Assembly: GCF_002355415.1 (NCBI RefSeq) | Contig: NZ_AP014936.1 | Location: 186,001 to 250,000, forward strand | Origin: Sulfurifustis variabilis | GTDB taxonomy: Bacteria > Pseudomonadota > Gammaproteobacteria > Acidiferrobacterales > Sulfurifustaceae | Direction of reading: 5' to 3' | DNA: 64,000 bases | Shown here: positions 59,543 to 64,000 of the stretch, one piece after another | How the letters are laid out: each line of letters starts with the position of its first letter | How positions within the stretch are numbered: position 1 is the first letter of the stretch | Translations under genes and position numbers: made by a program | Notes under the pieces: model-generated | The model's database searches: none | What the model was told of the DNA's origin: nothing | Seen by the model: only the letters and a program-made list of their open reading frames with translations

Positions 59543-60757
59543 TTACCCTGGTTTCCCGTCGAGGCGCCGGCGCGCGTACATCGGCGTGTAGCGCAGCGCC
59601 CAGACACCCATGGCGGCCAGCCAGCCGAGGGCGGCGACGAGATTGAGCGGCGTCGCGGGCAGGAACTCCGCCGCGATCCGTACGAGCGCCACGACGTTCA
59701 GACCGAGCAACACCGCCCAGGTGACGTTGTCCGCGGCCAGGGGCCGCCCCGAGTGACCGAGGGTGACGCGCGAGGCCATGGCGATCGCCATGCCCGCGAT
59801 GAAGCCGATGCCGAGCGCGTGCAGCGGCGTGCGGCCCAGCCCGTCGACGCCGACGAGCAGCGCGATGCTCTGCGCCGTGTAGAGCGTCATCGCGATCCCG
59901 AGCCAGAGGAAGGCGATGTGGAGCATGGCGAGCAGGCCCACCTCGAAGCTGCGCCGGAAGTTCCACCTCCACGTGTGGTGCAGCGCGAGCGCCGCGAGCG
60001 GCGCATCGAAGAGGAATCGCCAGGCCGGGAGGCCCGCCACCTCGGCAAGGAAGTGACCGAGCACGCACACTCCCATGACGGGAAGGCTGAAAGCCGGCCG
60101 CACGGCCTCGTAGCCGGCAAGGGCGCTCTGGCTGAAGAACGGGATCATCCGGTGACTCACGACGAAGATCACCGGCACGAGGAAGAGCCAGAGTCCGGCC
60201 TCGCGCGCGACCAGGTAGAGCACCGGCCCGCCGGCGAGGACGGCGCCCAGCAGGGCGAGCAACCCGAGCAGGCCGGCCGCGAGCGCGAGGTTGAGCGTGC
60301 GCACGTGCGGGCCCGGATCGCGCGATTGCCGGGCGACGGCGAGGAGCGAGGCGAGGCCGGACGCCCAGCCCGCCGCCATGAGCCCGAGCGCGAGACCGAG
60401 CACGGCCGCGTGAGCATAGGCCCCGACATAGAGCAGCGCCGCGCCGGGCGCCATGAGGAGGAAGACCCGCACGTACCCGCCCCGCGGCACCGGGGCGAGC
60501 CCGAGCCAGCGGGGATAGACGGTGAGCAGGAAGCCGAAAATGAAGAAGGGGAAGATCCCGTAGAGCATGAGCGCCGCATGCACCCAGGGCGCCGGCACGG
60601 CGTAGGTCATGGCCGGAACACCGACGGGCAGGCGGGCGGCGAGCTCCAGCGCCCAGAAAAGCATTGTCGCGACCAGCTGGACGCCGCCGGCGGCGAAGAG
60701 CGGCCGGTGAGGGGCGGCGGTGAGCACCGGCCAGAACGCGTTCGGCTGTCCGGTCAT
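59543..60757 (-). CDS. nnrS: NnrS-family membrane protein
   Basis: 404 aa, about twelve membrane helices. L-F-A-A-G-G-V-Q-L, L-T-V-Y-P-R-W, V-S-H-R-M-I-P-F-F and H-A-L-G-I-G-F-I-A-G-M-A-I-A-M-A-S-R-V-T-L-G-H-S-G-R are typical of NnrS, a haem/copper membrane protein that protects metabolism from nitric oxide. Expression in known cases is under NNR/DNR control; a matching box is 56 nt upstream. Confidence 0.95.
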   Translation of the reverse strand: MTGQPNAFWPVLTAAPHRPLFAAGGVQLVATMLFWALELAARLPVGVPAMTYAVPAPWVHAALMLYGIFPFFIFGFLLTVYPRWLGLAPVPRGGYVRVFLLMAPGAALLYVGAYAHAAVLGLALGLMAAGWASGLASLLAVARQSRDPGPHVRTLNLALAAGLLGLLALLGAVLAGGPVLYLVAREAGLWLFLVPVIFVVSHRMIPFFSQSALAGYEAVRPAFSLPVMGVCVLGHFLAEVAGLPAWRFLFDAPLAALALHHTWRWNFRRSFEVGLLAMLHIAFLWLGIAMTLYTAQSIALLVGVDGLGRTPLHALGIGFIAGMAIAMASRVTLGHSGRPLAADNVTWAVLLGLNVVALVRIAAEFLPATPLNLVAALGWLAAMGVWALRYTPMYARRRLDGKPG

Positions 60758-60812
60758 GGAGACGGGCTGGCGTGCATGTGAGGAGACTATAGGGCCTGCC
60801 GGGGTCGGCTAC

Positions 60813-60826
60813 TTGACCTTTATCAA
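60813..60826. promoter_or_regulatory. FNR/DNR-type box TTGACCTTTATCAA between nnrS and the PAS-GGDEF gene
   Basis: TTGAC-N4-ATCAA, 56 nt before nnrS and 105 nt before the divergent sensor gene. A textbook DNR position for nnrS, and possibly shared. Confidence 0.75.
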
Positions 60827-60930
60827 CAGTTCGCGGCCTTTGGCACAAAAATTGAACTACTTTAGAGGGATAGGATTCCCGTATCACCAAGTGACCAGGG
60901 ACTAGGCGCTCCTCGAATCGCGGAGCGGCT

Positions 60931-63900
60931 GTGCCCGGACCCGACACGTTGAAGAAGAATACCGCGAGGCACGTGCGCAGTCCCGATTCCGGCAGCGATC
61001 GCCTGGCGGAGCTGTTGCGCGGGATCGCGACGCAGCTTCCGCCGAGCGGGGATCCGGCGTTTTTCCCGTCCCTCGTCCAGTATCTCGCGCGCACGCTCGG
61101 GGTGGCCTATGCCTTTGCCGGCGAGCGGCTGCCGGATGCCCCCGACCGCGTCCGGACGCTCGCCGGTTGCGTCGACGGGAAGATCGTCCCCAACTTCGAA
61201 TACGCGCTTCACGGCTCGCCCTGCGAGCAGGTGATGGACGGCAAGGTGTGCCTCTACCCGACCGGGGTGCAGGCCCTGTTCCCGGCCGACACCGAGCTCG
61301 TGACCATGGGCGCCGAAAGCTATGCGGGCACGCCGCTCTTCGGACCCGACGGCACGCCCGCGGGCGTGCTGGTGATCCTGGACCGCGCGCCGATGCAGGA
61401 CGTCGCCACCGTCGAGCTGCTGCTCCAGGTGCTCGCCGTGCATGCGGCGGGCGCGCTCGCGCGCCGCGGCTCCGAGCACCGGATGTCCCAGCTCAACCGG
61501 CTGCTGCGCACCATCACCGGCATCAACCAGATGATCATCCGCGAGACCAGCGAGGAGCGGGTGCTCGCGGAAACCTGCCGCATCCTCGTCGAGGAGGGCG
61601 GCTACCGCATGGCGTGGATCGCCTTCGCCGATCTCGCGACCGGCGAGGTCCGGCCGGTCGCGCAGGCGGGGTTTACGGGCGACTACCTGTCCGGGGTCCG
61701 CATTCGCTGCGATGACAGCCCCGAGGGGCGGGGACCGACCGGGACGGCGATCCGCACCGGGCGGCACCTGATCTGCGAGGACATCGAGACCGACGAGCGT
61801 CTGGGGCCCTGGCGCGAGCGCGCGCGCACGCTCGGCTACCGCTCCTCCGCCGCCTTTCCGCTGCGGCTGCGCGACCGCGTGATCGGCGCGATCAACGTCT
61901 ACGCCGAGGCGCCTTCCGCGTTCGGCCCGGACGACGTGGCGCTGCTCACCGAGCTCGCCGACGACGTCGGCCACGGCCTGCGGTCGCTCGAGGATGCGGC
62001 CGAACGCCGCCGCGTCGAGGAGGCGCTGCGCGAGAGCGAGCGCCGGCTGACGACGCTGATGGACAACCTGCCCGGGGCCGTCTACCGGTGCCGCAACGAC
62101 GACGACTGGACGGTCGAGTTCATCAGCGAAGGCTGCCTTGCGCTGACCGGCTTCCGGCCGGCCGAGTTCGTCGAGAACCGTCGCACGTACGCCTCGGTGA
62201 TCCACCCCGAGGACCGGGACGGCGTCTGGGAACAGGTCCAGGCGGCGCTCGAGGCGCGCAGTCCCTATCAGCTGGTGTATCGCCTCGTCACCGCGAGCGG
62301 CGAGACGAAGTGGGTGTGGGAGCAGGGGCAGGGCGTGTTCGCCCCGGACGGATCGCTGCTGTCGCTGGAAGGTTTCATCGGCGACATCACCGAGCGCAGG
62401 CTGGCCGAGGAGCGGCTGCGCGCGAGCGAGGAGCGCTTTCGCAGTCTCACCGAGCTCTCGTCGGACTGGTACTGGGAGCAGGACGACGAGCTGCGTTTCA
62501 CGATGATCACCCGGAACCGGGAGACCGGAGAACGCTTCCCGATCGAAGAGAGCCTCGGAAAGCGCCGGTGGGAGCTACCCTACATCGACGTGAGCGACGC
62601 CGAATGGGACCGGCACAAGCAGGCGCTGGCCGCGCGGCGGCCGTTCCGCGATCTGGTGCTCAAGCGCCGCGACGCGAGCGGCGAGGTCCGCTACAGCAGC
62701 CTGAGCGGCGTTCCGCTCTTCGACGCCGCCGGCCGCTTCCTCGGCTACCGCGGGACGGGACGCGACATCACGGAGCGCGTGGTCGCCGAGCAGGCGTTGC
62801 GCGAGAGCGAGCAGCGGCTCCGTACGGTCCTGCGCAGCCTGCCGGTCATCCTCTGGGCCACGGACGCGAACGGCGTGTTCACGCTGTCCGAGGGCCAGGG
62901 ATTGGTGGAGCTCGGGTACGCGCCCGGCGAAGTCGTGGGACAGTCGCTCTTCGAGCTTTACGCGGAGCACCCGGACGTGGCGGATGCCGCGCGCCGCACC
63001 CTGGCGGGAGAGACGGTGGTGGCCCCGGCGCGCGTCGCGGGGCGCGTGTACGAGGCCAACTACGTTCCGGTCAGGGGCCCGGAAGGCGCGATCACGGGCA
63101 TGATCGGCGTCGCGTACGACGTGACCGCCCGCCAGCAGGCCGACGACGCGCTGCGCGAGAACGAGCGCCTCCTGCGGCTCGTGCTCGAGACGCTGCCGGT
63201 CGGCGTGTGGATCATGGACGCCACGGGGCGCATCGTGCACGGGAATCCCGCCGGACACGCGATCTGGGCGGGAGCGCGCTACGTCGGCATCGAGGAGTTC
63301 GGCGAGTACAAGGGCTGGTGGCACGATACGGGCAAGCCGATCGCGCCGCACGAGTGGGCGGCGACGCGCGCCATCCAGCGGGGCGAGACCTCCCTCAACG
63401 AGATCATCGACATCGAGTGCTTCGACGGCACCCGCAAGACCATTCTCAACTCCAGCGTCCCGCTGCACGATCCGGGCGGCGCCGTGCGCGGCGCGATCAT
63501 CGTCAACGAGGACATCACGGAGCGCATGCAGTCCGATGCGGAGATGCACAAGTTGACGAGCGCGCTCCAGCAGACCGCGGACGCCGTCATCATCACCAAC
63601 CGCGACGGCGTGATCGAGTACACCAACAGCGCGTTCGAGCGGACCACCGGGTACGCGCGCCAGGAGGCGATCGGACGCAAGCCGAGCCTGGTCAAGTCGG
63701 GCATGCACGATGCGGATTTCTACGCCCGCATGTGGCGCTCGATCCTCGCCGGGCAGGTGTACCGGGACGTGTTCGTGAACCGGCGCAAGAACGGCGAGAT
63801 CTACTACGAGGAGAAGACGATCACCCCCCTCAAGGACGCGCACGGCGAGATCACGCACTTCATCTCGACGGGCAAGGACATCACCGACCGCATGGAGGCC

Positions 63901-64000
63901 CAGGAGCGGCTGCACTACCTGGCGCACCACGACGCGCTCACCGGGCTCCCGAACCGGGTGCTGTTCCTCGACCGGTTGCACCAGGCGCTGCTGCGCGCGC
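60931..64000 (+). CDS. Multi-PAS/GAF sensor with GGDEF start (cut by window end)
   Basis: At least 1023 aa, reading past the window end; GTG start, the first start codon after an in-frame stop at 60892-60894. Two GAF domains (about 35-170 and 183-350), then five PAS domains (from about 368, 497, 625, 745 and 872), several closing with the D-I-T-E-R type block. From about residue 990 H-H-D-A-L-T-G-L-P-N-R marks the beginning of a GGDEF domain, so this is a soluble diguanylate cyclase or GGDEF/EAL protein. No membrane helix. Divergent from nnrS with a DNR box between, linking c-di-GMP to nitrogen-oxide or oxygen state (inference). Confidence 0.9.
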   Translation, partial: MPGPDTLKKNTARHVRSPDSGSDRLAELLRGIATQLPPSGDPAFFPSLVQYLARTLGVAYAFAGERLPDAPDRVRTLAGCVDGKIVPNFEYALHGSPCEQVMDGKVCLYPTGVQALFPADTELVTMGAESYAGTPLFGPDGTPAGVLVILDRAPMQDVATVELLLQVLAVHAAGALARRGSEHRMSQLNRLLRTITGINQMIIRETSEERVLAETCRILVEEGGYRMAWIAFADLATGEVRPVAQAGFTGDYLSGVRIRCDDSPEGRGPTGTAIRTGRHLICEDIETDERLGPWRERARTLGYRSSAAFPLRLRDRVIGAINVYAEAPSAFGPDDVALLTELADDVGHGLRSLEDAAERRRVEEALRESERRLTTLMDNLPGAVYRCRNDDDWTVEFISEGCLALTGFRPAEFVENRRTYASVIHPEDRDGVWEQVQAALEARSPYQLVYRLVTASGETKWVWEQGQGVFAPDGSLLSLEGFIGDITERRLAEERLRASEERFRSLTELSSDWYWEQDDELRFTMITRNRETGERFPIEESLGKRRWELPYIDVSDAEWDRHKQALAARRPFRDLVLKRRDASGEVRYSSLSGVPLFDAAGRFLGYRGTGRDITERVVAEQALRESEQRLRTVLRSLPVILWATDANGVFTLSEGQGLVELGYAPGEVVGQSLFELYAEHPDVADAARRTLAGETVVAPARVAGRVYEANYVPVRGPEGAITGMIGVAYDVTARQQADDALRENERLLRLVLETLPVGVWIMDATGRIVHGNPAGHAIWAGARYVGIEEFGEYKGWWHDTGKPIAPHEWAATRAIQRGETSLNEIIDIECFDGTRKTILNSSVPLHDPGGAVRGAIIVNEDITERMQSDAEMHKLTSALQQTADAVIITNRDGVIEYTNSAFERTTGYARQEAIGRKPSLVKSGMHDADFYARMWRSILAGQVYRDVFVNRRKNGEIYYEEKTITPLKDAHGEITHFISTGKDITDRMEAQERLHYLAHHDALTGLPNRVLFLDRLHQALLRA

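Overview
The window is GC-rich bacterial chromosome with dense, operon-packed coding. Gene content points to a gammaproteobacterium: HflD, a dacC-rlpA-mltB-rodA-mrdA-mreDCB envelope cluster joined to lipB-lipA, minCDE, gatCAB and a DksA-like protein. Respiratory and redox genes (RegB/RegA, a DNR-type Crp/Fnr regulator, NnrS, moaC and moeA, a two-gene pyruvate:ferredoxin oxidoreductase, an Nfn-like flavoprotein) suggest a metabolically flexible, facultatively anaerobic or denitrifying lithotroph. An Acidiferrobacterales-like sulfur oxidiser would fit, but that placement is inference. I saw no rRNA or tRNA genes, IS elements or CRISPR arrays.

Layout. 1-12.4 kb (minus strand): a small lipoprotein and a YdcF-like protein, then lipoate genes and a PLP aminotransferase, then the cell-wall elongation cluster up to mreB. 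12.4-15.7 kb (plus): gatCAB. 15.7-18.4 kb: small exported proteins, DUF3175 and DUF2059 proteins and a VPLPA/PEP-CTERM-like protein. 18.8-24.3 kb (minus): a five-gene TonB operon (tonB, TonB-dependent receptor, His-rich periplasmic protein, NapH/CcoG-like polyferredoxin, SafE/CcdA-like protein), divergent from regB-regA, with a RegA-type palindrome between them. 26.4-32 kb: hflD, patatin phospholipase, DUF2905, SnoaL, GFA and ExoD proteins, and a run of small zinc-ribbon membrane proteins. 32.2-34.1 kb: minCDE. 34.1-36.5 kb: small enzymes and a secreted Cys-rich protein. 36.5-38.8 kb: a compositionally distinct island. 38.9-50.6 kb: glycine-zipper lipoprotein, Nfn-like fusion, moaC, dnr, thioredoxin-like protein, moeA, rtcA, and a two-component/PepSY/cytochrome b561 operon. 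50.7-64 kb: dksA-like, hemolysin III, glcD-like, the split PFOR, a flavin oxidoreductase, a frameshifted membrane gene, SirB2, NnrS and a multi-PAS GGDEF sensor cut by the window end.

The strongest candidate for an undescribed system is 37.0-38.7 kb. Four consecutive tiny helix-turn-helix proteins (61-76 aa, apparently two paralogous pairs) are followed, with translational coupling, by a 234-aa protein whose C-terminal half resembles TIGR02391/Ymh and carries an R-N-P-A-H-H motif of HEPN RNase type. AT-richer composition and insertion between typical high-GC genes suggest an acquired defence or conflict module.

A second theme is a likely anaerobic/NO-responsive regulon. FNR/DNR-type palindromes (TTGAY-N4-RTCAR) lie before a small exported protein, the Nfn-like fusion, dnr itself, the flavin oxidoreductase, and between nnrS and the PAS-GGDEF gene. 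A third is repeats: four AT-rich palindromic elements with a GCGCGC-GAA-GCGCGC type core, one of them between the two PFOR genes, and several CCCTCTCCC-type intergenic repeats.
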